In this document: positions 1 to 11,669 of the stretch, piece after piece
Position numbering within the stretch: the stretch's first letter is position 1
Layout: each line of letters begins with the position of its first letter
Assembly (NCBI RefSeq): GCF_048569485.1
Contig: NC_134354.1
Location: 87,582,142 to 87,646,141, forward strand
Source of the DNA: Anomaloglossus baeobatrachus
Lineage: Eukaryota; Chordata; Amphibia; Anura; Aromobatidae
DNA: 64,000 nucleotides
Direction of reading: 5' to 3'
Position numbers and translations under genes: made by a program
The notes under the pieces: generated by a model
The model's database searches: none
What the model was told of the DNA's origin: nothing
The model's input: the letters and a program-made list of their open reading frames with translations, nothing else

Positions 1-1004
1 GCCTAACTGTCCCAGGCTATAGTAACAGTGCTAACCACTGAGTGGCACGGTGGCTCAGTGGTTAGCACTGCAGTCTTGCAGCGCTAGGGTCCTGAGTTCA
101 AATCCCACGAAGGACACCATCTGCAAGGAGTTTGTATGTTCTCCCAGTGTTTGGGTGGGTTTCCTTTGGGTACTCCGGTTTCCTCCCACACTCCAAAAAC
201 ATACTCGTAGGGAACCTAGATTGTAAGCCCCAATGGGGACAGTGTTGCCAATGTATGTAAAGTGCTGTGGAATTAACAGTGCTATATAAATGCTAAATAT
301 TATTATTATTATTATATAATACATAAATAGATCTTTAGAAAAAGTATTTGTAAAGATAATTTATGATATGCTAATGAGCACAGGGACTAATCGCAAGGAC
401 GTTAGTTCCCCTGACTAGTCCGCCCTCTTAGCATGTTAGCACGCCCACAGGGGCATGCCAGCATGCTATTCAATGCCCATTGCCCAGTGTCATCAGTGGT
501 AATGAGCGTACCTGTGTCCGTTGTCACGGGTTTAGAACGCCACGTTTAGGGTCAGTATACATGATCAGAAGTCCTGGCACTTCCGGTCATGCGCACTAAA
601 CCTCTGAAGCCAGGAGACGTACACCCGGTTTCATACTGCACATGACCGGAAGTGCCAGGCATTCTGATCATGCGCACTGACCCTAAACGCAGCGTTCCGA
701 AGCAGTGACAACGGACACAGGTACGCACGTCACCGCTGATGACGCTGGGCAATGGGCATTGAATAGCTGAATAGCATTTCCTTGTGGGCTTGATAACATG
801 CTAAGAGGGCAGACTAGTCAGGGGAACTAACACCCTTGCAACTAGTCCCTGTGCTCATTAGCATTTCATAAAGGATCTTTAGAAATACGTTTTCTAAAGA
901 TCTCTTTATCAATGCTACTAGATGCTGGGAAAATTACACAGGGATTAGAATAATGCAGCCAGAACTGCCCGTGGTTCATATTGCACCTGACAGGTTGCCT
1001 TTAA
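1..1004. mobile_element. Large palindromic TTAA element (family P), copy 1, interrupted by a SINE
   Basis: Long inverted arms run towards a centre near 600-620. Paired motifs include GCCCATTGCCCAG at about 475 and its complement near 745, and CACTTCCGGTCATG near 578 with its complement near 640. The right end reads CCTGACAGGTTGCCTTTAA and stops in TTAA at 1001-1004. The window starts inside the left arm. The SINE at about 43-318 has split that arm, since the family sequence resumes right after the SINE tail. A complete copy lies at 29042-29828. The TTAA ends fit piggyBac-type insertion, but no transposase is present, so the superfamily is inferred. Confidence 0.75.
43..318 (+). mobile_element. 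tRNA-derived SINE with (ATT)n tail
   Basis: The head carries a tRNA-like polymerase III promoter: an A-box-like GTGGCTCAGTGGTTAGCAC and a B-box GAGTTCAAATCCC. A body with TCCGGTTTCCTCCCAC follows, then AAGTGCTGTGGAATTAACAG and a (TTA)n tail. It matches the general layout of V-SINE-like vertebrate SINEs. It is inserted in the left arm of a palindromic element. A diverged second copy is at about 48705-48965. Confidence 0.75.
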
Positions 1005-2202
1005 GTCTACAGTTTCCCATTTGGTTGAATGTCTTTTCTCAATCGCTCTATCCTGTGTATACTCTCTATGCCCCAGTCAACCTTTTTAAAACATATGTAG
1101 TGTGGTCCAGGGCGGTAGTCGTGGGTGAGATATTTACACCGGACCCCCAGCACGCTACATGTAAGATGTGATCCTGGCTGGGTATATGGACTTTTACCAG
1201 TGGGGCAATATGCCGTTGTAGGCTGCATGGTGCCATTGACCTTGGCTGGCCAGGATCAAATGTTAACCACTTTGTTGAAGGTAACTACCACTTAATTAAA
1301 AACACAAAGTTTTTACTTAACAGAAGGCTGATAGCAACTACATACACATGATAGGAAGAACATTTCTTCTCATATGTTTCATTTGCATTACTGAGTAACT
1401 CCAAACATATTCCTTCAGTATGTTCCATCTCACCAGTTCCTATTCTCTCACGTAGGCCTGAACAACTCACCACCACCCAGCTCAACTTTACATCACAGCC
1501 CCCTAGAATTATTCTCTCCTCACCGTGGTTCCGGGTCATTTCCCTCATGAAAGGACGGTGCCAATATGGCCAGACTATGCTGGTCGCCTACTGACACTTG
1601 TGTAACTCCTACTGTGGCACTTTGATAATCTATCACACTGTCACGTCTGGGGCCGTCACTTCTTGAGCTATAAGCTACAAAAGGCTACACTGGTGAGCAT
1701 CAGTCCCTTTCACTCACTTTATCAATAGGTTCAGATACTTCTCCAGTCACTCTGTCTACAGATGTCTCTGCTCACAGGTCAAAAATCACACTATCGTGGT
1801 CTCGGTCTCCTCTCCTTCAGAACATCTACATCATGCAGCTCTGCTGCTGATTAAATCTTAGATCTACCACAGTCAACTGCTGGGCCCTATATCAAGTTCC
1901 AGAGAAAACTGTCCCTTTTCCTGCATGCTAACCCATCCCCTATGGGCTAGTCCCAAGATTACTGTTGCTGGGCAGACTTAACCTTTCACCTACATTTGTA
2001 TACACATAAATTACAATACATTACCAGGTTCCCATTGAGCAGCCAGTGTCTGATTTATGCTGTCCATGGTTCAGTTAGCATAAATTTGATGAAAGGATAC
2101 CTTTAAAGAGAAACTATAATCAGAAAATAGCCTATTGATTAAGTCAGGTTTTTGTGTTCTACTTATTTGTTTGGGGGTTTTTTGGCAATATTTTATTTTA
2201 CA
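1005..2202. other. Unassigned AT-moderate sequence
   Basis: I see no gene, clear repeat end or long open frame here. The only long frames are short chance ORFs. It could be old degenerate repeat. Confidence 0.4.
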
Positions 2203-2640
2203 TACAGTGGAAACCAGAAGTTTGCATACACTATCTAAAAAGACACATATACATGTTTTTCTCACTATCTGCATGAAATCAGAACAAACCTTTACTCTTT
2301 TAGGTCGATTAGGAACCAAAATTATTTATATTTGCCAAATGCCAGAAAAATGAGAGAGAGAATGTTTTAAGGCATTTTTTATCACTTTCTGAAAAGTCAA
2401 AGGTTTACTCACACACACACACACACAAAGAGTACTATGCCTTTAAACAATATGGGACAGCCCATATGATGATGTCATGTCTTTGAAAGCTTCTGATAGG
2501 TTTAATGGCAACATCTGAGTTAATTAGAGGCCTTTCCTATTTCAAATAAATCACAATCTATATTTAAAAAAAAATATAGAAATATTGCAATTCTCACACT
2601 GGCCATGGTGGCTTTTTTAGACTCTAGTTTCCTGTTGTAT
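2203..2640 (+). mobile_element. Tc1-like element, 5' end remnant
   Basis: The stretch starting TACAGTGGAAACCAGAAG, then TTTGCATACAC, resembles the terminal repeat of Tc1 elements (ACAGTGGAAACCAGAAGTTT type). Typical internal leader sequence follows, including a run near 2480 (GTCATGTCTTTGAAAGCTTC). No transposase domain remains and no right terminus was found, so this is a truncated fossil. A (CA)n run interrupts it at about 2409-2427. Confidence 0.5.
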
Positions 2641-2868
2641 CAGGAAAATACACATGTACATAGCCACAATGCTTGGACCCGACCCCACTTCTTTAGTTGG
2701 ACCTTCTAAGAAGCAGGTGAAAAGATCAATGTGAAGGAGGGGGACCAGGGTCAGCTGTGACATTGGTTATTTTGATTCCATGGATCTTTTGTCATGAGCT
2801 GTGTATAGATGTATTACCGGTTATTGTAATGTTGCCTCTGATAATAAGAAACCACCTGTAAACTCTTC

Positions 2869-3235
2869 CTAAGGCTATGTGCGCACGATGAGTATTTGGA
2901 GCAGAAGCTTTCTGCATCAAATCTGCACCTTCTGGGAGGAAAACACACCAAAAATGCATGTGTTTTTGGTACTTTTTTTCAAATGCATTTTTGATAATGA
3001 AGTCAACAAGTGGAAGACTATATGCACACATAGCAGATTTTTTCTGTATATAAAACTGCATCTCTTGGCAGGAAAAAAGCTGCTGAAAAAAGCATCTTTC
3101 TTTGCCACATTTATCCTTTTTCATGCTTTTTCTAAGGAAAAACGCTGGGAAAAAAAGCAGAAACAATTCACATGCTGCTTCTTTTTTCAGCACCAAAATC
3201 TGAAAAAATGTCATTATGGCCAGTGTGAAAGTTAC
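2869..3235. mobile_element. Non-autonomous DNA element, GGCTATGTGCGCAC family
   Basis: The left end CTAAGGCTATGTGCGCAC matches a family that recurs in the window (see 25913, 55752, 56379 and the right end at 50827). The body is full of TGCATCAAATCTGCACC-type words and T/A runs, with inverted halves. The right end is degenerate. It has no coding capacity; the ORFs seen in it are chance frames in an AT-biased palindrome. Confidence 0.5.
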
Positions 3236-3274
<39 letters not shown>

Positions 3275-3278
3275 TATA
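3236..3278 (+). repeat. (TTA)n microsatellite
   Basis: About a dozen TTA/ATT trinucleotides in a row. Confidence 0.9.
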
Positions 3279-3342
3279 CATTGCTAAGATGAAAAAAATA
3301 CAACATAAAAAATATGTCTAAATCAAAAGGTCATTTTTTGAT

Positions 3343-3985
3343 AAATAATAATAATAATAATAATTTTATTTCTATAGCCCTAACATACTCTGCAGCACAT
3401 TACAGCTGAGCAGGGATATGTGCAAGCAATAAAGACATTACAAAGTAACAAATAACTGAACTGTTACAGCAGATAGGGCCCTGCTAGCAAACTTTCACAC
3501 GATAAGGAAATATGGGGGGGACACAATAAGTAGAAAGTGCTTGTAATGTATGGTACGGCCATTATTACAAAAAATAGGGGTTTTCTTATAAAGCTTCATG
3601 AACCAGTAATCAGTCAGAATCTGTCTAAGTGCAGATATCAAGTATATTGGGTGCATGGAGGATGTGGAGACAGATGAATAGGAGGGACCAGATTCTGAGG
3701 AAAAAGTAGAAAAGGGGAAAAGGAAAGAGTTAAATTAGTGAAGTGAGCTGACAGCCTTGACTACAGAGATGTGTTTTTAGAGCATGTTTAAACATGTGGG
3801 GTTAGGTATTATTTGAATCTTCTGGTTTTGTGCATTCCAGAATACTGGTGCAGCACAAGAGAAGTCTTGGAGATGGATGATAAATGCCCTTAAAATGTTA
3901 GTATAGAAGTAGATTATTATGTGGCAATTGTTATAGAATTCTTGTTTTTGGATAATTGTGAGACTGGTTGACATTCCCATTTTAG
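3343..3985 (-). mobile_element. L2/CR1-type LINE, 3' end fragment
   Basis: On the minus strand the end of the LINE ORF is readable near 3780-3900 (motif LQDFSCAAPVFWNA, equivalent to the IQDFSRAAPTLWNA of the LINE at 12034-12534). The 3' UTR follows and ends in a trinucleotide tail at 3343-3363. The UTR contains the family word for a structural tail (CTCTGCAGCACATTACAGC on the plus strand). It is 5' truncated, as is usual for LINEs. Confidence 0.65.
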
Positions 3986-4590
3986 TTAGGCCTCCGACAC
4001 ACTCACGTGAAAATCACGCACGTGCCGAGAGACACGTATTTCCCCTGCGTGTTGCATGCAGATAAGTACGTGTCTCTGGTACGTGCGGGCCACGTGTGTT
4101 CTCCGCATGCTATCCGTGATAATATATGGAGAACAGGTTATTTGCATACTCACGTGGTCCTTCCTGCTGTCCGTGGTGCTGATCTTCGGTCTCCAGCCCT
4201 CCCGTCTCCCCGCTGCTGCTGCTCCCAGGCAGTGAAGTGAATATTAAATGAGCATAATGAGCGGCGGTTGGCAGCAAGTAGCAGCAGCGGCAGAGACAGG
4301 AGGGCAGGAGAAGGTAAGTTAAGGTTTGTTTTTTTTCACTGACACGTGTGTTTTCTCCGGCGTGTGTCACATGGGACCGCATCCACACTACACCCGTGTG
4401 GTACGGGTGCGGGCCATGTGACACCTATGCTGCCGGAGAAAACACTGACATGTCAGCGTGTAGAAAAACGCACACACATACAAACGCACACGGACACACG
4501 TTCCGTGTGGTTTTACGTGTGTGTGCCTGCTACAATAGGGTAGCATTGTTGTACGTGTCTCCGTGCCGCCGGTATGTGTAAAAAATGGCA
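3986..4590. mobile_element. Palindromic non-autonomous element rich in ACGTG
   Basis: Ends carry repeated CACGTG/GTGTCTC words (CCGACACACTCACGTG left, GTACGTGTCTCCGTGCCG right). CTCCGGCGTGTGTCACATG near 4355 and its near-complement near 4415 form internal inverted repeats. No transposase. Family not recognised. Confidence 0.5.
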
Positions 4591-5224
4591 ACCACATCCC
4601 TTAAACAACTTGGTTCAATGTATTCTTAGAAGAATTTCAGCGAATTGCATTACCAGCTTTTCTCTACAAATGTACCCTAAGTAACCAGAGTAATTAACAT
4701 TCTTCATTGCTTTTATACCAGCTTGCCTGCTGTTTTATGATGGTCCATAGCCTCTGGGCAGAGAGCAGTGATGAAGGGGTTTTGCAACTTTCCTGACTGA
4801 CCTGCTCCACTTTACAGTATCAACCGGTGAGTAGTAAACCAAACTGTTAAAAATGAATTGCATAGGTCAGAAAAATTACATCCAAGCCTCTACTGTGAAG
4901 AGTATTAGACCAGCGCTTGCTAAACGGTGGCCTTTAAAAATCCTCCTTACCCAAGCCAACCCGACTTCAGACAGACACTATTTGTAGTAGATGGATCAGT
5001 GTATAGTCTGCCATTGATCTCGGCAGGGCAGGTCCTATTTACACAGAACAATGTGCCAGCAAAAATAATTGTTTTTTGTGCAAAGCAAAACTCATTTCAC
5101 CTGACGAGCATTTTGGGTGTTCCTCGGGTAAGCAGCAGTCTGTGTAGACTGCATGATTTATCATGAAAAAAGAGTTCCTAGTATCACTCATTCACAATAA
5201 TTGTGCAGTGTAAAAGGGCCTTAA
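4591..5224. other. Unassigned intergenic/intronic sequence
   Basis: No gene, array or recognisable element end seen. The 79-codon frame at 4927-5166 has no recognisable motif. Confidence 0.4.
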
Positions 5225-5516
5225 GCATTGTTAAAAAGAACCTATCACCAGATTTGGCGACTATAAGCTGCGTCCACCACCACTGAGCTCTTAAATACAG
5301 CATTCCAGAATACTGTATATAAGAGCCCAGGCAGCGCTGTATAATGTAAAAAACACTTTTATTATACTCACCCGGTCCAATGGCTGTCGCTGCTGTCCAG
5401 TTCTACGCCTCCTCTCACCGGTCCAGCACCTCCTCTCTGCGACGATTGCCATCCTCCTTCTTCTGAGGCCCGTGTGCATGACGTATCCTATGTCATGCAA
5501 ACTAGCCACCACTAAT
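5225..5516. mobile_element. Left half of a palindromic DNA element
   Basis: Starts with AAAAAGAACCTATCACCAG, a terminus typical of the AGGGAACC-type palindromic elements elsewhere in the window, and stops where a different element's right arm begins at 5517. The matching right half is missing. Confidence 0.45.
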
Positions 5517-5651
5517 ATTTAGAAATACTTTTTCTAAAGATCTCTTTATCTATACTAGTGTATACAGGAACAGTTAGGCAGGGATTAGCAATATGCACCC
5601 AGAACTGCTCGTGGTTCTGGGTGCATATTGCACCTGACAGGTTCCCTTTAA
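5517..5651. mobile_element. Palindromic TTAA element (family P), right-end fragment
   Basis: Contains AGAAATACTTTTTCTAAAG, then TGCACCCAGAACTGCTCG and its reverse complement, and ends in ACCTGACAGGTTCCCTTTAA. This is the same right terminus as at 870-1004 and 29700-29828. Confidence 0.75.
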
Positions 5652-5828
5652 TTTCCTACTTGGAGCTGGGTACTCAGTGAGGCAGTTGCATGGCTTTTAA
5701 TGAAATTAACCTGCAGAGTAACCAAATATCTGCAGGTCATTAGAATTTGGGGACATGACAGGTTTTCTTTAAGTAACACTCAATTTTCTATCAAGCCAGA
5801 CAAGGCACAAAAGGTAAGAAAAATAAAG

Positions 5829-6121
5829 TAATGCGGAAGGAAGGAGGTGGGCGGGATGTTTACGTCCCGCTCAGCTCCGCCCCTCCGCTTCTATTGGCCG
5901 GTTGCCGTGTGACGTCGCTGTGACGACGAACGTCCCTCCCACTCCAGGAAGTGGACGTTCGCCGCCCACAGCGAGGTCGTATGGAGGGGTAAGTACGTGT
6001 GACAGGGGGTTACTCGTATGTGCGGCACGTTCAACAAATTGAACGTGCCGCACATACGATGGGGGCGGTTACGATCGCATACGATATCGTATGCTGGATC
6101 GTAAGGTGTAAAGCAGGCTTA
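5829..6121. mobile_element. Palindromic element family R, right half
   Basis: Shares nearly the whole of 20560-20850: GGAAGGAAGGAGGTGGGCGG, TCTATTGGCCGG, CAGGAAGTGGACGTTCGC, and the end GTGTAAAGCAGGCTTAA. The left half is absent. Confidence 0.7.
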
Positions 6122-6593
6122 AGGCACAAAATGTAGGGGCAGGGGACTTAGATTTAGAGCACCACTCCAGAGGTAAAATTAAAAAAACAACAGTGGTGCA
6201 TTAAGCAGGACATGTGAATGTCTATTTCAGTAGCAATGAGCTACCCACCTTCTCTGCCTGTATATTGGCTGAGACAGGCGCTTTTATACAGAACCTCAGG
6301 CGTCTTCATCTGTTATCAGCATCGCTCCTGTTGGTCTTCGGCAGTTTGTGACCTGCGGAGTGCCGACTGCTCCAATGTTTCATGTAGCGCTCCGGAGGTC
6401 ACAACTTACTACGAGATTTTCGTTCTGGATCTCATAGACTTGCATTGGGAGCTTGTGATGTGACTTATGACGGCCATCTAGTGAGACGTTGTGGTCACAA
6501 GATGGCATCTAAGAAGGGAGCTACGAAAAAAGTTGAAGACGCCGGAGGGCGAGTATAAAACTAGGAGCAGGGGACTTAAAGGGGTTTTCCCAT

Positions 6594-7285
6594 TGTGAGA
6601 TTTTGCCTTCTCTAATGATGGGGGTCAATACTTGGCTGCATCTCAGAGGAAGCACACAGGAAAGCACTTATTAAAAAGTCCAGCAGTTTATTCCCATCAC
6701 AGCATAAACTGTAATACACAACACACACGGGTTTCAAGTCCATAAATCCAGCAGATCGCATGTACAGGTTTGGATACTCTTCTCAAGTATTCCACTGATG
6801 CTGCACAGTATACATAACACGGATTTCAGTTTGTTACCTTCAGCGATTTGCCCACATAGGTTTGGATACAGTCCTTCCAGTATCCGAGTGGAGCTCATTC
6901 AGCTTCCATTTACTCACGTCCTGTCGGTTGAAGTGAACCCTCACCTTTCTCAGCTGGGGTTCCTTCCAGAGACTTCCATACCCCTATAAGAGTTAACAGC
7001 CTCTCCACACTAGCTCCTGCCAGTGCACACACTCTCTCAGAGGCTGCTCCTCACACAGTGACTTCACACCTACACTGGACACATCATAGGCCAAACAACC
7101 TGTCTTCCTATCACAGACATGTGACACACAGCCGACACACCCATGGGTGGGGTATATAGGTAGCCCATCTCTCCAGCTACCTGTAAACCTGACCCAGAGA
7201 ACACTATACAAACATGTGGCACTACATGTACCAGAAAGTACCTTCAGTTTAACACCACTTCTGTGGTACATACTGCCCATTCACA
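6594..7285 (-). mobile_element. Probable solo LTR (retroelement fossil)
   Basis: Bounded by TGTGAGATT and the inverse CATTCACA. Read on the minus strand it shows a TATA-like box (CTATATACC near 7150) and a downstream AATAAA near 6695 followed by T-rich sequence, in the order expected for U3-R-U5. No coding region is attached and no clean target duplication was seen, so family and exact ends are uncertain. Confidence 0.45.
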
Positions 7286-7339
7286 ATGTAGCTAGTCGCT
7301 ATCTTACATCATGAACAAAGTTAATTTTACAGTTCATTT

Positions 7340-7835
7340 TAATCACAGATCTAGGAATAATAAGTTTCACAATTGGATGTGTTTTAAAATCTATGTTCCT
7401 GTGCAGAAATAATCTTATATATGTGTCTCTGCTGTGTACTGTGTAATGGATGTGTCTGACTGTACAGGGACATGGTCTGATCATACCGCAGCTCCTGGGC
7501 AGGGGAGGATGCAAAAGAGTATACAGATAGCACTGCACAGGATCACAGATTTTTTTTGTGAGGTAAAACATTTCCCTGCCTGTTTTTAAATAACATACCT
7601 CAAAATAAGAATCAGCTGTTGTTGTTTTTTGCTGTAATATCTGTATATTCTATTATTTATCCTGCCCTGTGCAGGAGCTGTGGTACAATCAGACCATGTC
7701 CCTGTACATTCAGACACAGCCATTACACAGTACACAGCAGGGACACATATATAAGATTATCTCAGCACAGGAACTTTTTTTTTATAAAACATCCAATTGT
7801 AGAAATTATTATTATTCCAAGATCTATTGATTAAT
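7340..7835. mobile_element. Palindromic element (~490 bp)
   Basis: Arms at about 7345-7530 and 7625-7830 are inverted copies: CAGGGACATGGTCTGAT near 7465 pairs with ATCAGACCATGTCCCTG near 7688, and ATTGGATGTGTTTTA pairs with TAAAACATCCAATTG. No ORF of interest; the frames on the two arms mirror each other. Confidence 0.65.
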
Positions 7836-7879
7836 ATGAACTTTATTGGTGGGAAAGCCAGTTTAAGTTAAAAGCACCA

Positions 7880-7922
7880 CTACAGAGCAGCCCCCCACCC
7901 TGCTGGAGTGGTGCTTTTAACA
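7880..7922. repeat. Short inverted repeat TTAAAAGCACCACT
   Basis: AAAAGCACCACT and AGTGGTGCTTTT face each other across a C/G-rich loop. A related GAGCACCACTCCAG lies near 6157, so these are probably remnants of one small family. Confidence 0.45.
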
Positions 7923-8800
7923 CTCTGCTTTATTTATCTGGAAAAGCTGTCCTGTGTGGATCAACAGAACCAGAAGCCAAGCTATTGGGACTTAATACAG
8001 AAGGTTTTGCTGGATTATTGGGGCACTTAGTTTCATAGAACAATGTATAATTTTTATTTTTTTTTATTTCATATTTTTTATATTTTTATCAAATGGAAAA
8101 AAAAACACTTTATATATTTCATTCTAAAAAAAAAAAAGACAGTGGAAAGTAAAAAAAAACCCCAAACAATTGTAAGCAGCACAGTAAAATAAAATATTAC
8201 CGGTTTTAGATTTCATATTTCATATCTGCATCTACAATGTTATGCGTACCTAGTGAATAATTTTGCCTGGGGCTTTAAGAGATTAATTAACTGCAAATCC
8301 TACATATCTGTCCAGAAATGGAGTAGATCTTGGCAAATATAATGAAATCATCATCCAGTTTTCAATTTTTGGGTGTTGACTCAAAAGCAATCTGTCCAAG
8401 TCTGTGGTGTGGTGGTTTGACATCTCCCTTCTGGGAAATGAATAGGCCCACCTTGAGAGTGAATAGTGTGGAGCAAACATGGGATCGTGGGGGTTAAAGT
8501 CCTATTTGTCCCATGTTTGCTTAACAAAATATCTTGGGTGTGTTACGGTTGACAAGCAGTCCTGTCGTGTCAGGCATTAGAAGGTCACAGTGCTTGGCTA
8601 CACAAACTGCTCCCTGACATGCTATTCTTCCTGTTGTGGGGTAAATTATATGCTATGTACCTTCTTTGGTTGGAGTTAATCCCTTTTCTTTTAGGACCCT
8701 GCAGATCTCCTCACCTTTCAGCTGTCAATCGTCCTCACTTCCCCATGTGTCCTTAAATACCCACATATCCCCTTGGTGTTTGCTGGTGATAGAGTTATAT
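7923..8800. other. Unassigned AT-rich sequence
   Basis: Holds T and A homopolymer runs at 8055-8160 but no gene or recognisable element end. Confidence 0.4.
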
Positions 8801-10210
8801 TCGTATTCAGGCCTTAGATACAAGCAGTTGGCTTGTATTCATCTGAAGAAACATTGTTGTGGAAGCGGAGGCTCTTGGCTTTTTTACTGGCTTTGAGATC
8901 TTTTGAAATATGCACTGGTGTGCACAACGTTGGAATGAGACATGGTTTGAGAATTTGTTAACTATGAATATGTTACTTGAGCTATTTCCAGTGGTGGTTG
9001 CATTAGATTTAAGGAGTCAATTTTTTTAAGAATAAAATAATTATTATTAGTTCAGATAATATGGGTGTTGTATTTTCAATTACCGTAATTGTCTTACCTC
9101 CAAATCAGATATTGTAGTTAAACTACTTTGTCATTTAGTTTTGTTAAGATTGCACTTTAACATCTGGATTAAAGCTAGGACTGTGAGAGGGATTGATAAT
9201 GATATTGCTGACTTTCACGTTATCAGATGAACAGATTTCGGTCTTTGGATTCGGCAGGTGACAGGGAAGGTTTGAAGTGCCAGAGCATCGATGGAACCTG
9301 GTTTGGGATAAGCCATGGCATTTTTTAAGAAGTCGGTAGCTGTGAAGACCTAGAATGGAATAATAGGATAAGTTACCTCCCTCTCCCTTCCGTGCATCGT
9401 AATGCTATTGTCACGAGTGCCTTTGGTGAACCCAGGGAAGCCTATAATGACCCTAAGGCTGGGGGGCCCTGCCCTCACCCTAACACCCAGAGGTACCCTT
9501 AATGGTAGGGAGGTCTGGGCCTCCAATCTAGGCTCTATCTTCTGTCTGTATCTAATATTATGAAGCCCCCTTCCACAACCCACCACCCAGGGGGAATGGG
9601 CAAGAACAGGAGTCAACACCCAACCAACAAATATGAACAGACAGGGTTAACAACAACAAAACTTACTTGTATACATGTCAACCACATAGAAAAGAGCCAC
9701 AAAAAATGCACGAGGGGAGACAACAAAAAAAGGAGGGAATAAACAGACTACTGAGAACATCCAAGCTAGAACAAACACACCTGAGAATGCTGTAGCAAAT
9801 GCCAATGCTGTAGCCAACAGAACAATTGAGAGAGTAAATAACAGCTCCTTCCACCTCCTGGTTAAGCTTCCTAATGATAGAAAATAACCGGCACCCTGTG
9901 GTAGACATAGAGGGTATTTATAGAATTTGGGCGTGGTCCGTACCGGAAACACCTGACTAGGTGTCAGGAGCTGCTGGAACTAACCCTCTCCTCCCCAAAG
10001 GAAAGAGAATTCATTTAATCTGCAGAGTCCCACAAGACAAAGTGAGACTCTGACCCAGAACATGTCACCAAACTCCGCAACGGGGAAAGTCCATGACAGC
10101 TACACACTATATGTTTTAATACTTGTAGATCTTTTTTTAACGTAAATCTAATAAAGTAAGTTTCTTAAGGGTTGCTTTATGTGAGTATGTGAGCCTACTC
10201 GTCAGAGAAC
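8801..10210 (+). repeat. Left pseudo-LTR region of the old PLE (split by a solo LTR)
   Basis: The segments at about 9355-9408 and 10099-10210 correspond to 19675-19810 downstream of the PLE: GGATAAGTTACC against GGGTAAGTTAAC, TTTTTTAACGTAAATCTAAT against TTTTTTAACGTATATCTAAT, and AAGGGTTGCTTT in both. Direct terminal repeats of this sort (pLTRs) are known for Penelope-like elements. A very degenerate hammerhead-like stretch (CATCTGAAGAAAC near 8842) sits where the right copy has a clearer motif. The leftmost limit is uncertain. Confidence 0.5.
9409..10098 (-). mobile_element. Solo LTR of a retroelement (Ty3/gypsy-like), fossil
   Basis: The 690-bp unit starts TGTCA and ends TGACA, with a 5-bp target duplication (GCTAT at 9404-9408, GCTAC at 10099-10103, one difference). 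On the minus strand a TATA-like TCTATAAATACCC lies at about 9916. It interrupts the left pseudo-LTR of the PLE, so it is younger than that element. No internal region remains, so it is a solo LTR. The family is inferred from length and the 5-bp duplication. Confidence 0.72.
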
Positions 10211-11669
10211 CTTTGGTCTTCTCTTATTTATGTTTAGTAATTTCATATTGCAGCGTGGCAAGTTTTCTGTCAGGCCCAGGTAACTCAGATTTGTGGTCGG
10301 AAGGTTTTGCACTAATGAGATATCCACTGGGAGCACAAATAAATTATCTCTTAAAATACAATTCAGTAGGTTATATACTATATACAAAGAGTACACCAAG
10401 GCCTGGTGGGAAATAAAGACTCTTGAAAATTATATAAAGAATAGGATCATTGCAAAGGGTCTAAGAATTAATATATCTCCCCTGTTTCAATACCAGAAAC
10501 CCTCAGTTACTTGCTGCCTGGTTGAAGGAATCCGTGGCTCTTCCATTAGATTTATGCACATTATTTTGGAACAGAAGAAAAAACTACTTGTACAAGCCAC
10601 TACAAAGCTTAAGTCTAATATTGAAAATATTTTGAAATATCAGTATGACTTGGATTCAATAATCTATTGTGACCATCAGTGGACAGATATCTGGCCTTCT
10701 TAAAAGAGAAGAAACACAGAGTTTCATAACCACCCGAAGGAATTCAGGGAAAATCAGGCCTATCAGTTCACCACCGAGAAATGACGTGATATCTCTTCTT
10801 TAGACTTTGATTAGTTGTATACTGAGAAATCTTACAGTGGGGTGAAAGGGGATTCAGCAAAAGAGATAGACCCAAGAAAAGATGCCAGGGTTATAGAAAT
10901 CATTATGGACAGAGGTGAGTTTAAAAACAAAAAATCCTAAAGGATGTATTTATCCTCTTTATCACCACCCTAGTCCTCATCTGTACAGGGTAAAGCCTCT
11001 TTATTAGAGCAGGCAGCTCCTCTGGGATACCCGTTGAGGAATCGTATGTGGTGATTGAAATATCTATGAATGAATGTAATCAACTGAATAGAGGTCAAAT
11101 CATTAACCTTTTGGATAATTGTCCATCTAAAACTGAACATGATGTTCTAAAAAAGAGTACGGTATATCCTTTGTTCCCAGTAATGGTTTTAATTGTTTAA
11201 ATTGGGTTAAAGATGCAAATTTGTTTGGTAGGAAAATGAAGTGAAGAAAGTTTTTCAAAAACAATGTAAAAGGTGGGTCTGACTGAGGAGGATTTTGAAG
11301 GTTATCATATACTGTTGGGACTACTTAAAGAGAATGGAAAGGAAAAAGGGTCACTCAGTTCCTTTCACAACCCTCAAAAATAACAGCATAAAGATGCCCC
11401 CAAAAAATAACAGGACAAGTGTAGATATATTTGTGGCACTAGTTGTAAAAGATTTATAAGCAGAATCCCTCGGTTTAATCAAACCACAGGGCATAACCTG
11501 TCGGAAAGCAAGCATCTAGCCCTGAAAAATCTAGAAAAGAAAGATAAACTGGTTATAAAATCATCTGACAAAGTAGAAGTCTAGTATTGATGAACCATGA
11601 AAACTATCAAAAAAATGTCCTACTCCGTTAAAGAGACACATGAACTTTTATCAATGGATCCCACAATTT